Positions 9,361-17,528 of a stretch of 64,000 nucleotides of DNA are shown here, piece after piece; position 1 is the stretch's first letter, and every line of letters begins with the position of its first letter. A model generated the notes under the pieces. That model did not search any database, was not told where the DNA came from, and was given only the letters and a program-made list of their open reading frames with translations. The stretch is from positions 1-64,000 of the forward strand of contig JAPLDP010000042.1 of NCBI GenBank assembly GCA_026391695.1, read 5' to 3'. The translations under genes were made by a program, and so were the position numbers. Origin of the DNA: Bacteroidota bacterium (GTDB lineage: Bacteria; Bacteroidota; Bacteroidia; Bacteroidales; JAGONC01).

Positions 9361-9420
9361 TCATTTATACTACATTTATCGGAAAAGGCTATCCCGTTCC
9401 CGGGTCTTGCCCGGGATGGG
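9325..9420. repeat. Nested inverted repeats, probable element end
   Basis: Three palindromic units sit together. TAGTATAAA (9336-9344) pairs with TTTATACTA (9364-9372). Outside them AGCTTTTTCCG (9325-9335) pairs with CGGAAAAGGCT (9380-9390) with one mismatch. A GC-rich hairpin follows (9393-9404 with 9410-9420, one bulge). They lie at and beyond the 5' end of the integrase/IS91 remnant, where an element terminus or integrase crossover site would be expected. Role is inference. Confidence 0.4.
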
Positions 9421-9675
9421 ATTTAGTGCAAAATCGTGCTTGCGCAATTCCCACAAGATACTGATGGAGAATAATGCAAGTAAATTAAATTTTGACGTTT
9501 TGCGAACATCTCAGCAAGTCGATACGTTTGCAAAAGCGCAAGCACATGGGCGTTGAAAGTTAACTCAAAGATTCACCTGTATGATGATTTTTATTTCTGT
9601 ATCTTTACACATGTTATAAAGTTTAGTTCGCAAAGCAAACTTACAGCACAGGTGTCTTTCGTTAATTAGTTCAAT
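9421..9675. other. Non-coding stretch with a 100-bp-spaced inverted repeat
   Basis: No gene is visible. GTGCTTGCGC at 9436-9445 and its exact reverse complement at 9536-9545 enclose 90 bases, so the arms repeat at a distance of exactly 100. The repeat could be a remnant of the mobile element next door. The last 100 bases lead into the ComB-like gene and contain an imperfect -7 element (TATCTTTA near 9600). Confidence 0.4.
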
Positions 9676-10416
9676 ATGCCTGGATCTTCTTCACCCAGAA
9701 CCATCGAAGTTTGCTTCTCGCCATTATTATTTCCACATATTATTACCAGAGAGGACTTTATTATTGTTTTGGTCGACATCCTGCGAGCTTCCACGTCGAT
9801 TTGCACAGCTTTCGCTAATGGTGTCAGTGAAATGATTCCTATTGCCACCATTGAGGAAGCCAGGGAATATAAGAAGAAAGGGTATCTGGTGGCTGCTGAA
9901 CGGGAAGGCTGTAAGCTGGATTTCGCCGACATGGGCAACTCGGCCTTTCATTTTATGACTCCTGATGTCAAAGGGAAAACTATCGTTTACAGCACAACAA
10001 ATGGCACCCAGGCTATTGACAGTGTGAAAATGTCGGGTAAAATCGTGATAGGAGCCTTTATCAACCGCAAGGCTCTCGCCGATTGGCTTACGCTCCAGAA
10101 TAAGAATGTGGTAATCCTCTGTGCAGGGTGGAAAAACCTCTTCAATCTTGAAGATACTCTTTTCGCCGGCGCTCTCACCGATGCCCTGCTGAAAACCGAC
10201 AGATTCCTCACTCACTGTGATTCGGCTCATGCGGCTATGGATTTATGGAATGTAGCAAAAGGTAATATTTTAGGGTATATTGAAAAAGCGGCACACCGCC
10301 ACAGGTTAAAACGGCTGGGACTCGATGACGTCCTGGAGTACTCATTTTCGATGGATATCACACAAGTTATTCCGGTTATGGAAGGCATCAAATTAGTCGA
10401 AGCCGGTACTTTATAG
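9676..10416 (+). CDS. comB: 2-phosphosulfolactate phosphatase family protein (ComB)
   Basis: A 246-residue protein of the ComB family. Visible signatures are VDILRASTSICTAFANGV near residue 32 (the VDVLRATST motif), an LVAAERxG turn and YSTTNGTQAI, all typical of the fold. Characterised members dephosphorylate 2-phospho-3-sulfolactate in coenzyme M biosynthesis. Bacteroidota have many ComB homologues with no CoM pathway, and no other CoM gene is near, so the physiological substrate here is uncertain. It stands alone between the mobile-element scar and the peptidase gene. Family assignment is strong, function moderate. Confidence 0.8.
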   Translation: MPGSSSPRTIEVCFSPLLFPHIITREDFIIVLVDILRASTSICTAFANGVSEMIPIATIEEAREYKKKGYLVAAEREGCKLDFADMGNSAFHFMTPDVKGKTIVYSTTNGTQAIDSVKMSGKIVIGAFINRKALADWLTLQNKNVVILCAGWKNLFNLEDTLFAGALTDALLKTDRFLTHCDSAHAAMDLWNVAKGNILGYIEKAAHRHRLKRLGLDDVLEYSFSMDITQVIPVMEGIKLVEAGTL

Positions 10417-10453
10417 AAATGTTGCTGTTCTTCTTCGATGCCATTCTAAATGC

Positions 10454-10461
10454 TATATTTG
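10454..10461 (+). promoter_or_regulatory. -7 promoter element of the DPP III gene
   Basis: TATATTTG followed by C fits the Bacteroidota -7 consensus and lies 84 bases before the ATG at 10546. A -33 TTG at normal spacing is not evident. Confidence 0.45.
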
Positions 10462-10545
10462 CATTTAAAAAAACTTTGAATCAATAAAGCTACCTTGTCC
10501 TTTTCGGATATTCCATGTAGCCATTTAAAATCAAACTATTGACAC

Positions 10546-12591
10546 ATGAAAACCATTAAAATCCTAATCGCAGCATTTATGATTGTTTCAGTTTTTTCTT
10601 GTAAACAAAAAACACAGCAGCCTCCACCTTCTGAGGATTTCAAGTTTTTCCTCGAGAAATTTGCCGATTTGCGAGTCATGCGCTATCGCGTGCCGGGCTT
10701 TGACAGCCTGACACTGGACCAGAAAAAACTTATCTATTATCTGAGCCAGGCAGCATTGGCCGGCAGGGATATCATCTATGATCAGAACTATAAATATAAC
10801 ATCGCCATCCGTACCACACTGGAAGAAATCATACGGCATTATACGGGTGCCAGGGAAAGCGCTGATTTCAAAAATCTTATGATCTACGCCAAACGGGTGT
10901 GGTTCTCCAATGGCATTCATCACCACTATTCCACCGATAAATTCTTCCCGGAGATATCCAAAGAGTATTTTGCATCACTTGTCACAAACTCTGAAGGAGC
11001 CTTATTTCCATTACTGGAAGGTGAAAAGAAAGAGGTCTTCATACAGAGGATGACCACACTCATCTTTGATCCAACAGTTGCTCCGAAGCGTGTCAGCCAG
11101 GATGCCTCTAAGGACCTTGTTGTCAATTCAGCATGTAACTTCTATGAAGGCGTCACCGAGAAAGAAGTCGTGGCATATTATGAATCCTTGAAGAAACCCA
11201 ATGATACAACACCCATATCCTACGGGCTGAATTCAAAAGTCATTAAAAGGGACGATAAGGTCATCGAGGAAACCTATTGTACTGCAGGATTGTACGGTGC
11301 TGCCATCGAAAAAATCGTATTCTGGTTGCAGGAAGCTTTGACGGTGACAGAAAACGAAAATCAGCGTGAGGCTCTGCAAAAGCTCATCGAGTACTATACC
11401 ACCGGGGACCTTAAAACGTGGGATGAATATAATATTTCATGGGTACAGGACCTTAATTCACAGGTGGATTATGTGAATGGATTTGTTGAAAACTATGGCG
11501 ATCCTATGGGAATGAAAGCCACATGGGAGTCTGTCGTGGATTTCAAAGATAAGGAAGCCACCAAACGGACTGAAATCATCAGTGCCAATGCCCAGTGGTT
11601 CGAAGACAATTCGCCTGTCGACCCACGGTTTAAAAAGAAAGAAGTCAAGGGTGTATCTGCTAAGGTCATTACTGTGGCTCAGCTTGGCGGCGACTGTTAT
11701 CCATCTACCCCGATTGGCATCAACCTGCCTAATGCCGACTGGATCAGGAAAAAGCATGGCTCAAAATCAGTGACAATGGAAAATATCACCTATGCTTATG
11801 ATCAGGTCTCTTTGATAAGCGGTTTCCTTGAAGAATTTGGCTTTTCGCAGGAGGAAATTGACCGTGAAAAGAAATATGGTCCGCTGGCAGGAAATATCAA
11901 CACCGACTTGCATGAATGCCTGGGGCATGCTTCCGGACAACTCCTGCCGGGAACGGGCACCGAAGCATTGAAAAATTATCATTCGCCTCTTGAAGAAGCC
12001 CGTGCTGAATTGTTTGCCCTGTATTACCTCATAGATCCTAAGCTTGTCGAACTCGGTATTTTACCTTCTCAGGAAGCGGCCAAGGCTGAATATGATGCAT
12101 TTATGCGGAATGGCCTCATGACTCAGCTTGTCAGGATTGAATTCGGTAAAACCATTGAGCAGGCACACATGCGCTCACGTCAGCTTATAGCCAGGTGGTG
12201 TTATGAAAAGGGAGCTAACGAAAAGGTGATAGAAAAAGTCACAAAAGATGAAAAAAGCTACTATAAGATCAATGACTATGACAAGCTCAGAAACCTTTTT
12301 GGTGAGCTCCTCAAAGAAGTGCAGCGCATTAAATCGGAAGGAGACTATGAAGCCGGTAAGGCGCTTGTCGAAAACTATGGTGTACAGGTCGATCCCATTC
12401 TTCATAAAGAGGTTAAAGAGCGCTATGATAAGCTGAACCTGGCTCCCTATGGCGGTTTTGTCAATCCGGTTCTCAAACCTGTAATGAAAGGGGATGAAAT
12501 CATTGATATCCAGATCGAATATCCTGAGGACTACTCACAGCAGATGCTGTATTATTCCGACAATTATTCCTTTTTGCCGGTTTATAACTAG
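10546..12591 (+). CDS. Dipeptidyl peptidase III-like metallopeptidase (M49), lipoprotein
   Basis: A 681-residue M49 peptidase. The zinc motif is HECLGH (His456, Glu457, His461), the six-residue HExxxH form unique to M49, and the third ligand lies in EEARAE (Glu483/484). These enzymes remove N-terminal dipeptides from short peptides. The N-terminus is a signal peptide with a VFSC lipobox, so this copy is exported and membrane-anchored, unlike cytosolic eukaryotic DPP III; exported forms are known in Bacteroides. It is monocistronic and convergent with the hydrolase gene on the other strand. Confidence 0.88.
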   Translation: MKTIKILIAAFMIVSVFSCKQKTQQPPPSEDFKFFLEKFADLRVMRYRVPGFDSLTLDQKKLIYYLSQAALAGRDIIYDQNYKYNIAIRTTLEEIIRHYTGARESADFKNLMIYAKRVWFSNGIHHHYSTDKFFPEISKEYFASLVTNSEGALFPLLEGEKKEVFIQRMTTLIFDPTVAPKRVSQDASKDLVVNSACNFYEGVTEKEVVAYYESLKKPNDTTPISYGLNSKVIKRDDKVIEETYCTAGLYGAAIEKIVFWLQEALTVTENENQREALQKLIEYYTTGDLKTWDEYNISWVQDLNSQVDYVNGFVENYGDPMGMKATWESVVDFKDKEATKRTEIISANAQWFEDNSPVDPRFKKKEVKGVSAKVITVAQLGGDCYPSTPIGINLPNADWIRKKHGSKSVTMENITYAYDQVSLISGFLEEFGFSQEEIDREKKYGPLAGNINTDLHECLGHASGQLLPGTGTEALKNYHSPLEEARAELFALYYLIDPKLVELGILPSQEAAKAEYDAFMRNGLMTQLVRIEFGKTIEQAHMRSRQLIARWCYEKGANEKVIEKVTKDEKSYYKINDYDKLRNLFGELLKEVQRIKSEGDYEAGKALVENYGVQVDPILHKEVKERYDKLNLAPYGGFVNPVLKPVMKGDEIIDIQIEYPEDYSQQMLYYSDNYSFLPVYN

Positions 12592-12641
12592 CGCATCGTA
12601 TTATTAGGGCATAGTGGGATTCAAACTCGCAATTTAATTGG

Positions 12642-12661
12642 CCCAGGACTTTAGTCCTGGG
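12642..12661. terminator. Perfect hairpin between convergent genes
   Basis: CCCAGGACT and AGTCCTGGG form a 9-bp perfect stem with a two-base turn. It lies 50 bases after the DPP III stop and overlaps the last codons and stop of the minus-strand hydrolase. There is no U-run on either side, so termination would be hairpin- or Rho-assisted, or the repeat may be a REP-like element. Confidence 0.45.
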
Positions 12662-14087
12662 ATACTTTATGATTTACCCATTCGCTAATAACTTCAAGAG
12701 CTTTCGGTGAAAATGTTTCCTGTATACGGGCATATTCTGCAGGGGAACCTGATTCGCATGACTGGAAGAGATGGTTTAACTCTGGCAGGATAACTACTTT
12801 ATAATCAGTATTTCCGCCTTTCCGTAATGCATCTTCAATAGGAGGGATATTCTCTTTTGGCGGCACCTGGAGATCCTTATCCCCATTCAGAATTAATACG
12901 GGACACTTTACCCTGCTGAGATAGGGTTTAATATCCAGCCTGAGGAAGTATCGCATCCAGGGATTAAGCAGATCACGTATCGTTGCTTCAATCACATAGT
13001 CACTGAATCCCATGCGGTTTTTCTCCATTTCAGTCATGTCTTTGGTAAAGCCGGCAAAAGCTTTTCTAAGTTTCTTCTTAGCTTGTTCCCTGTCGGCATC
13101 GCTGATGGCTATTTTATAGACTTTCCTGTTGAAATCCTCAACTTTCTTTATATTTTTTTCACTCTCTCCGGATGCCCTAAGTAAGACTCCCGACTGGACA
13201 AATAGAATTTCTTCACCTGACAGGCCTGAGCCGGCCATCATCACGATAAATGCAATATCGGGGTGTTCAGCAGCAACCATCGAAGCAATCATCGCACCTT
13301 CACTATGCCCGATGATCCCGATTTTAGCCGGATTAATACGCGTATCCTGTTTCAGAAACTCAAAAGCTGCATAGGCATCGGTGGCAAAATCCCCTGTTGT
13401 CGAATTCAGCATGTCGCCTGTGGATTTCCCAAAGCCCCTGTCATCGTAACGCAGAACTGCAGTACCTTGCAGTGTCAGATAATCGGCTATGACCAGAAAT
13501 GGTTTATGACCCAGGAGCTCTTCATCCCTGTTTTGTGCCCCGCTGCCTGTCACCATAATGGCTGCCGCGAAAGGGTCTCCTCCATCAGGGAGAGTGAGCG
13601 TTCCTGCCAAAGTTATGCCAGCAGATTTATTTGGAAATGTGACATCTTCTACAATATAGGGGTATGGAGGTTTGGGCTCCTGCGGACGCAACAGGCCTGT
13701 ATATTGATCATTGGGTGTGAGATTCAGCGGGTATCCAATACCTCCCTGATACCACATTCCTTCGATAACCGGACCAGCCGGATTAAATTTACCAGTGAAT
13801 TTTCCGCCTATTGATTCCACGTCAAAGATCACACTGTCGTTCTGAAAAGTATAACCATTTACCGGAATACCCATTACTCCTTGATCAGGACTGTCAAGGG
13901 TAACCACGACACTATCCTCCTGCGGGGTAATACAAAAGACGACCTCGAGCGTTTGTACCTTTCCCGACCATTTACCGGATAATTGCAAAATTCCAGGATT
14001 TTTTTGCTGTGAAAATGCTTCAGAAGCAGATAATATAGAAAGGATTAATGAACCAATAATAAATAACGCAGATTTGACATTTTTCAT
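12651..14087 (-). CDS. Secreted alpha/beta hydrolase (esterase)
   Basis: A 478-residue protein with an N-terminal signal peptide ending near SEAFS. A beta-rich N-terminal domain (about 30-130) precedes the alpha/beta hydrolase core. The catalytic triad is readable as Ser in GHSEGAM, Asp in LNGDKDLQVPP and His in LPELNHLFQ, and an RYDDRGFGKS loop precedes the nucleophile. This arrangement matches bacterial EstD-like esterases and is often annotated as peptidase S9-like. The substrate is unknown, probably a short acyl ester in the periplasm. It lies downstream of the small membrane protein gene with a 24-base gap, so the two may be co-transcribed. Confidence 0.8.
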   Translation of the reverse strand: MKNVKSALFIIGSLILSILSASEAFSQQKNPGILQLSGKWSGKVQTLEVVFCITPQEDSVVVTLDSPDQGVMGIPVNGYTFQNDSVIFDVESIGGKFTGKFNPAGPVIEGMWYQGGIGYPLNLTPNDQYTGLLRPQEPKPPYPYIVEDVTFPNKSAGITLAGTLTLPDGGDPFAAAIMVTGSGAQNRDEELLGHKPFLVIADYLTLQGTAVLRYDDRGFGKSTGDMLNSTTGDFATDAYAAFEFLKQDTRINPAKIGIIGHSEGAMIASMVAAEHPDIAFIVMMAGSGLSGEEILFVQSGVLLRASGESEKNIKKVEDFNRKVYKIAISDADREQAKKKLRKAFAGFTKDMTEMEKNRMGFSDYVIEATIRDLLNPWMRYFLRLDIKPYLSRVKCPVLILNGDKDLQVPPKENIPPIEDALRKGGNTDYKVVILPELNHLFQSCESGSPAEYARIQETFSPKALEVISEWVNHKVSQD

Positions 14088-14111
14088 CCTTTATTGTATT
14101 GTTTGAAGTTA

Positions 14112-14633
14112 TTAAAACTGATATCGTTCCGTTTCATTTTTTATCTTATTCAGCGCTCCTTCCAGTTCCTGAGGATTCTGAGTGCCAATGAGAAAACGTT
14201 TGCCATTCTTGAATTCTATTTGCAATCCCATATTGCCCCTAACATTGAACGCTTTACCATGTTTTAATGATCCCATGCGCATGCCCCAGCCGCCATATTC
14301 GCTGATTGGCTTATATTTTCTAACATAACACTTTTCAATATCGGCCCATGGTATTAACTTTAATTTTCGTTGAAATGGTGCAAAGCGGTAAAAAATACCC
14401 TCTTTTCTCACCTCGGTTATAAGCCGGAGTGAGAAAAATAAACCAATAGTTGCAAGTGGAATTAAACTTGTCAGCAGTAATCCTAAATCTGTTGTCGGAT
14501 GATCACCCACGGGCTGATCGAAGACGATCTGCTTAATTATAAAGAAAAGGAATAATCCTACCATTGCTGACAGAAGCACCCAAAGCCATATCTGTGTGAA
14601 CTTCTGAACCTCTTTGAAATATAACCTGCTCAT
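14112..14633 (-). CDS. Small membrane protein with PH-like domain (DUF6141-like)
   Basis: A 173-residue protein with two N-terminal transmembrane helices (about residues 14-35 and 48-68). They are followed by a soluble domain containing EGIFYRFAPFQRKLKLIPWA and a GLQIEFKNGKRFLIGTQ strand pair, the pattern of bacterial PH-like domains. No catalytic motif is visible. It lies just upstream of the esterase gene on the same strand, and its divergent neighbour is the M23 peptidase gene. Function unknown. Confidence 0.6.
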   Translation of the reverse strand: MSRLYFKEVQKFTQIWLWVLLSAMVGLFLFFIIKQIVFDQPVGDHPTTDLGLLLTSLIPLATIGLFFSLRLITEVRKEGIFYRFAPFQRKLKLIPWADIEKCYVRKYKPISEYGGWGMRMGSLKHGKAFNVRGNMGLQIEFKNGKRFLIGTQNPQELEGALNKIKNETERYQF

Positions 14634-14695
14634 ATAATAATTTTTTATGATGCCAAATTAGGAAAATTCCGGCAAAAAATGGAACTGAAAATACA

Positions 14696-14703
14696 TATAT
14701 TTG
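14696..14703 (+). promoter_or_regulatory. -7 promoter element that fixes the M23 peptidase start
   Basis: TATATTTG plus C matches TAnnTTTGy. It lies inside the longest open frame of the M23 gene, between an upstream ATG at 14679 and the ATG at 14742. Transcription from here could only use the latter, which is also the one followed by a signal peptide. Confidence 0.5.
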
Positions 14704-14741
14704 CTAAACCGACGTTAGCTCTGCGTGAAACTCAACACGAA

Positions 14742-16475
14742 ATGTATCCGATTCTGCAAAGATATCTCCTTTTCATGCTATTTCTGGCTTATTCGGGTGT
14801 ATTATCTTCGCAAAGTACTTATCCCGTCAATGATTTTATCCCGCCTGTCGATTACAGGATATTCCTGTCAGGCACCTTCGGCGAGTTGCGTGCTGATCAC
14901 TTTCATTCCGGTATCGACATAAAGACAGGTGGTGCCGAAGGTAAGAAAATATCTGCTGTAGCTGATGGCTATATTTCCCGCATAAATATCTCTCCCTTTG
15001 GTTATGGCAAAGCTCTCTACATCACCCACCCTAATGGATATGTTTCCGTTTACGGCCACCTTAAATCATTCAGTCCAACTATCAGTGAGTATGCCCGCCG
15101 GCAACAGTACAAAAAGGAATCCTTTACCATTGATATCACCCTGGACAAAGATGAATTGCCCGTAAAAAAAGGAGAGATTATCGCTTTATCAGGCAGTTCA
15201 GGCAGCTCAGGCGGTCCTCACCTTCATTTTGAATTCAGGGATGGGCTGACCCAGCAAACGATAAACCCATTGCTTTTCGGAATCAATGTTAAAGATGCCG
15301 TCAAACCTAAAATCCAGGCTGTAAAAATCTACGCACTCGATGCCAGCACCCGGATAAACGGTTCAACCGATACGGTTATCATTGCAGTTGAAAGCAGGGG
15401 AAACACCTACCATCTGTCGCACCATGATACGCTTATTGTGACAGGGTCAGTCGCTTTTGGCATACAGACTTTTGATCAGCAAAGCGATGATGATAATCCA
15501 AACGGCATCTATTCTATTGAACTTTTCCAGGATGGCAGGTCTGAGTTTTCCATTGTAACAGGGAAATTCTCATTTGATGAAACCCGTTATATCAATGCGC
15601 TGATTGATTATGCGGAGTTCATGAAATCGAAAAGACGTTTTATCCGGACTGACATCCTTCCAAACAATAGGCTTAGCCTCTATAAATCAGTTAATAACAA
15701 TGGAATTTTGACTTTTCAGGATGAGAAATTACATAAGATCGAATATGTCGTAAAAGATGTAAAAGGCAATTCAGCCACTCTGAAGTTCTATATCCGTAGC
15801 CATAAACCCGGACCCTTTGATATAAAATTATCCGCCCCTGTGAGCGATTCATCTGTAATATTTCACTTTGACCGTCCGAATGATTTTACAGCAGCCGGCA
15901 TTTGCCTGCATCTTAATGAAAATTGTCTGTATAATGACATTAATTTCACATACAGTTACTCAGCTAAAAAAATCAACGGTCATTCGGGGATACATCATGT
16001 AAATGATATCTATACCCCAGTTCATGATTATTTTGATTTGTGGATAAAACCGGATTCGGTTCCGGCAAAATATCTCGAAAAAGCCTTTCTGGTTAAGCTT
16101 GAAAATGGGCTGCCTGTTTATGCAGGAGGAAATTATGACGATGACTTTATCAAAGCAAAGGTCAGGAGTTTTGGCGATTATGCAGTGGCCGTTGATACTG
16201 TCCCACCCGTCATTAAAGCCATTAATATGACCGATAATATGAATCTGAATGATCTTGATTCATTTATGTTTCAGATATCTGATGAAAGCTCAGGAATTAA
16301 ATCCTATAAGGGAACATTGAATGGTGAGTGGATACTAATGGATTATGATGCCAAAAATAATTTTCTGAAATATGAGTTTGATGATCGATTGAAAAAAGGT
16401 CAAAATAAATTTAAACTCATTGTTACGGATAATATGAATAATAGAAATATTTACCAAGCTCTTTTAAATTATTAA
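14742..16475 (+). CDS. M23 family metallopeptidase (LytM-like)
   Basis: A secreted 577-residue protein. I start it at the ATG at 14742 because a signal peptide (ILQRYLLFMLFLAYSG) begins there and a promoter element lies just upstream. The LytM domain follows: HFHSGIDIKTGG supplies the first His and Asp ligands, and GPHLHFEFRDG supplies the HxH pair. It should cut peptidoglycan cross-bridges or activate amidases in the periplasm. A long C-terminal region of several beta-sandwich modules (about residues 200-577) is typical of Bacteroidota members and has no assigned role. An upstream ATG at 14679 in frame is judged not to be used. Confidence 0.87.
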   Translation: MYPILQRYLLFMLFLAYSGVLSSQSTYPVNDFIPPVDYRIFLSGTFGELRADHFHSGIDIKTGGAEGKKISAVADGYISRINISPFGYGKALYITHPNGYVSVYGHLKSFSPTISEYARRQQYKKESFTIDITLDKDELPVKKGEIIALSGSSGSSGGPHLHFEFRDGLTQQTINPLLFGINVKDAVKPKIQAVKIYALDASTRINGSTDTVIIAVESRGNTYHLSHHDTLIVTGSVAFGIQTFDQQSDDDNPNGIYSIELFQDGRSEFSIVTGKFSFDETRYINALIDYAEFMKSKRRFIRTDILPNNRLSLYKSVNNNGILTFQDEKLHKIEYVVKDVKGNSATLKFYIRSHKPGPFDIKLSAPVSDSSVIFHFDRPNDFTAAGICLHLNENCLYNDINFTYSYSAKKINGHSGIHHVNDIYTPVHDYFDLWIKPDSVPAKYLEKAFLVKLENGLPVYAGGNYDDDFIKAKVRSFGDYAVAVDTVPPVIKAINMTDNMNLNDLDSFMFQISDESSGIKSYKGTLNGEWILMDYDAKNNFLKYEFDDRLKKGQNKFKLIVTDNMNNRNIYQALLNY

Positions 16476-16476
16476 T

Positions 16477-16617
16477 TGTCAATTATCTTCCGTTAAGGAG
16501 GGGATCATCGACCTGCATCTTATTACAGATGAGGACATCCGGAACAAAACAAGTTACGCGGTCATGATCGGTTCATCATATAATTCAGCCAGACCGGTAA
16601 AAATAATTATTCAATAA
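16477..16617 (+). pseudogene. Orphan coding-like stretch without start codon
   Basis: Directly after the M23 stop a frame ending at TAA 16615-16617 reads VKEGIIDLHLITDEDIRNKT and then about 20 more plausible residues. There is no ATG, GTG or TTG start in the gap and the frame differs from the upstream gene. The IIDLHL string recalls the DLHxE motif of Smr-type domains, but the match is too short to name. It could be the tail of a deleted gene or chance. Confidence 0.25.
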
Positions 16618-16625
16618 TATTCTCT

Positions 16626-17492
16626 ATGATAAAGGCATTTTTTGTCACCGACCTGCATGGGAAGATCGGCCGCTATGAAAGATTATTTGCTGAGATGCTC
16701 AATGATCCGCCTCAAGTTCTGTTCCTGGGAGGAGATTTGCTGCCTCACAGGTTACGGCCGGTTCAATGGGGAGACGAGATGATCGAAAATTTTGTGGAGG
16801 ATTATCTCAGTAAAAGGTTTTTGAAATTAAAAGAAAAGATGAGAAACAATTATCCTGAAGTATTTCTCATCATGGGAAACGATGATGCACGGTCGGAAGA
16901 ACAATATTTTATTGATGGCGCTCATCATGGTCATTGGCAGTATATTCATCAGAAGTCGATACCTTATAAGGATTTTATTGTTTCAGGATATGCCTATATT
17001 CCGCCATCACCTTTTCAAATAAAGGACTGGGAGAAGTATGATGTGTCGCGTTATGTCGACCCGGGATGTATTTCGCCAAATGAGGGTTTCCGCACTGTTG
17101 ACCCACCTGAGGATATTGAGCATGGAACTATTGCCAAAGACTTAGAACTGCTGGTAAAAGAAAAGGATACATCCCGAACAGTTTTTCTGTTTCATTCTCC
17201 ACCGTATCGTACACTTTTAGACCGTGCTGCCCTCGATGGTGTGATGTTCGAGCATGTCCCTCTCGATGTCCATGTGGGAAGTATTGCCATTAAACGCTTT
17301 ATTGAAAAATACCAGCCACTCGTCACCATGCATGGGCATATTCATGAGTCATCAAGACTTACCGGACAGTGGCGGGAACGTATAGGACAGACATTCGCAT
17401 TTAATGCGGCTATTGATACGCCTCACCTTTCGCTGATAAAATTTGATTTCAATGATCCCTCTTCATCTGAAAGAATTGTACTGGATATATGA
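16626..17492 (+). CDS. Metallophosphoesterase
   Basis: A 288-residue calcineurin-like phosphoesterase. The metal ligands read in order: DLHG near the N-terminus, GGDLLPH, GNDD (residues about 80-83), HSPP and the terminal pair in MHGHIHES. No signal peptide is present, so it is cytoplasmic. The substrate is not visible; relatives act on nucleotides, phosphoproteins or phosphodiesters. It lies 36 bases before guaA on the same strand, but guaA has its own promoter element in the gap. Confidence 0.82.
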   Translation: MIKAFFVTDLHGKIGRYERLFAEMLNDPPQVLFLGGDLLPHRLRPVQWGDEMIENFVEDYLSKRFLKLKEKMRNNYPEVFLIMGNDDARSEEQYFIDGAHHGHWQYIHQKSIPYKDFIVSGYAYIPPSPFQIKDWEKYDVSRYVDPGCISPNEGFRTVDPPEDIEHGTIAKDLELLVKEKDTSRTVFLFHSPPYRTLLDRAALDGVMFEHVPLDVHVGSIAIKRFIEKYQPLVTMHGHIHESSRLTGQWRERIGQTFAFNAAIDTPHLSLIKFDFNDPSSSERIVLDI

Positions 17493-17516
17493 TTTCCCTC
17501 TCAATCCATTTTTATT

Positions 17517-17524
17517 TATATTTG
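17517..17524 (+). promoter_or_regulatory. -7 promoter element abutting the guaA start codon
   Basis: TATATTTG ends only four bases before the guaA ATG at 17529. Since transcription starts a few bases downstream of this element in Bacteroidota, the transcript would be leaderless or nearly so. Confidence 0.5.
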
Positions 17525-17528
17525 TCGC

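Noticed and set aside
9500-9530. TPP riboswitch (CTGAGAT on the minus strand)
   Set aside because: Only a short CTGAGA-like string is present; the second conserved TPP segment and helices are missing and no thiamine gene is near.
9727-10230. 167-codon minus-strand frame opposite the ComB-like gene
   Set aside because: The plus-strand frame encodes the ComB signature motifs; the opposite frame shows none.
12601-12640. tRNA-like arm (GATTCAAACTCGC) after the DPP III gene
   Set aside because: It resembles a T-arm by chance; no acceptor stem, D-arm or anticodon arm can be drawn around it.
13263-13814. 183-codon plus-strand frame opposite the esterase gene
   Set aside because: It is antisense to a gene with a clear catalytic triad and signal peptide; its translation has no recognisable domain, so it is a shadow of that gene.
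14679-14741. N-terminal 21 residues of the longest M23 frame
   Set aside because: The -7 promoter element at 14696-14703 and the signal peptide starting at 14742 both argue for the downstream ATG.
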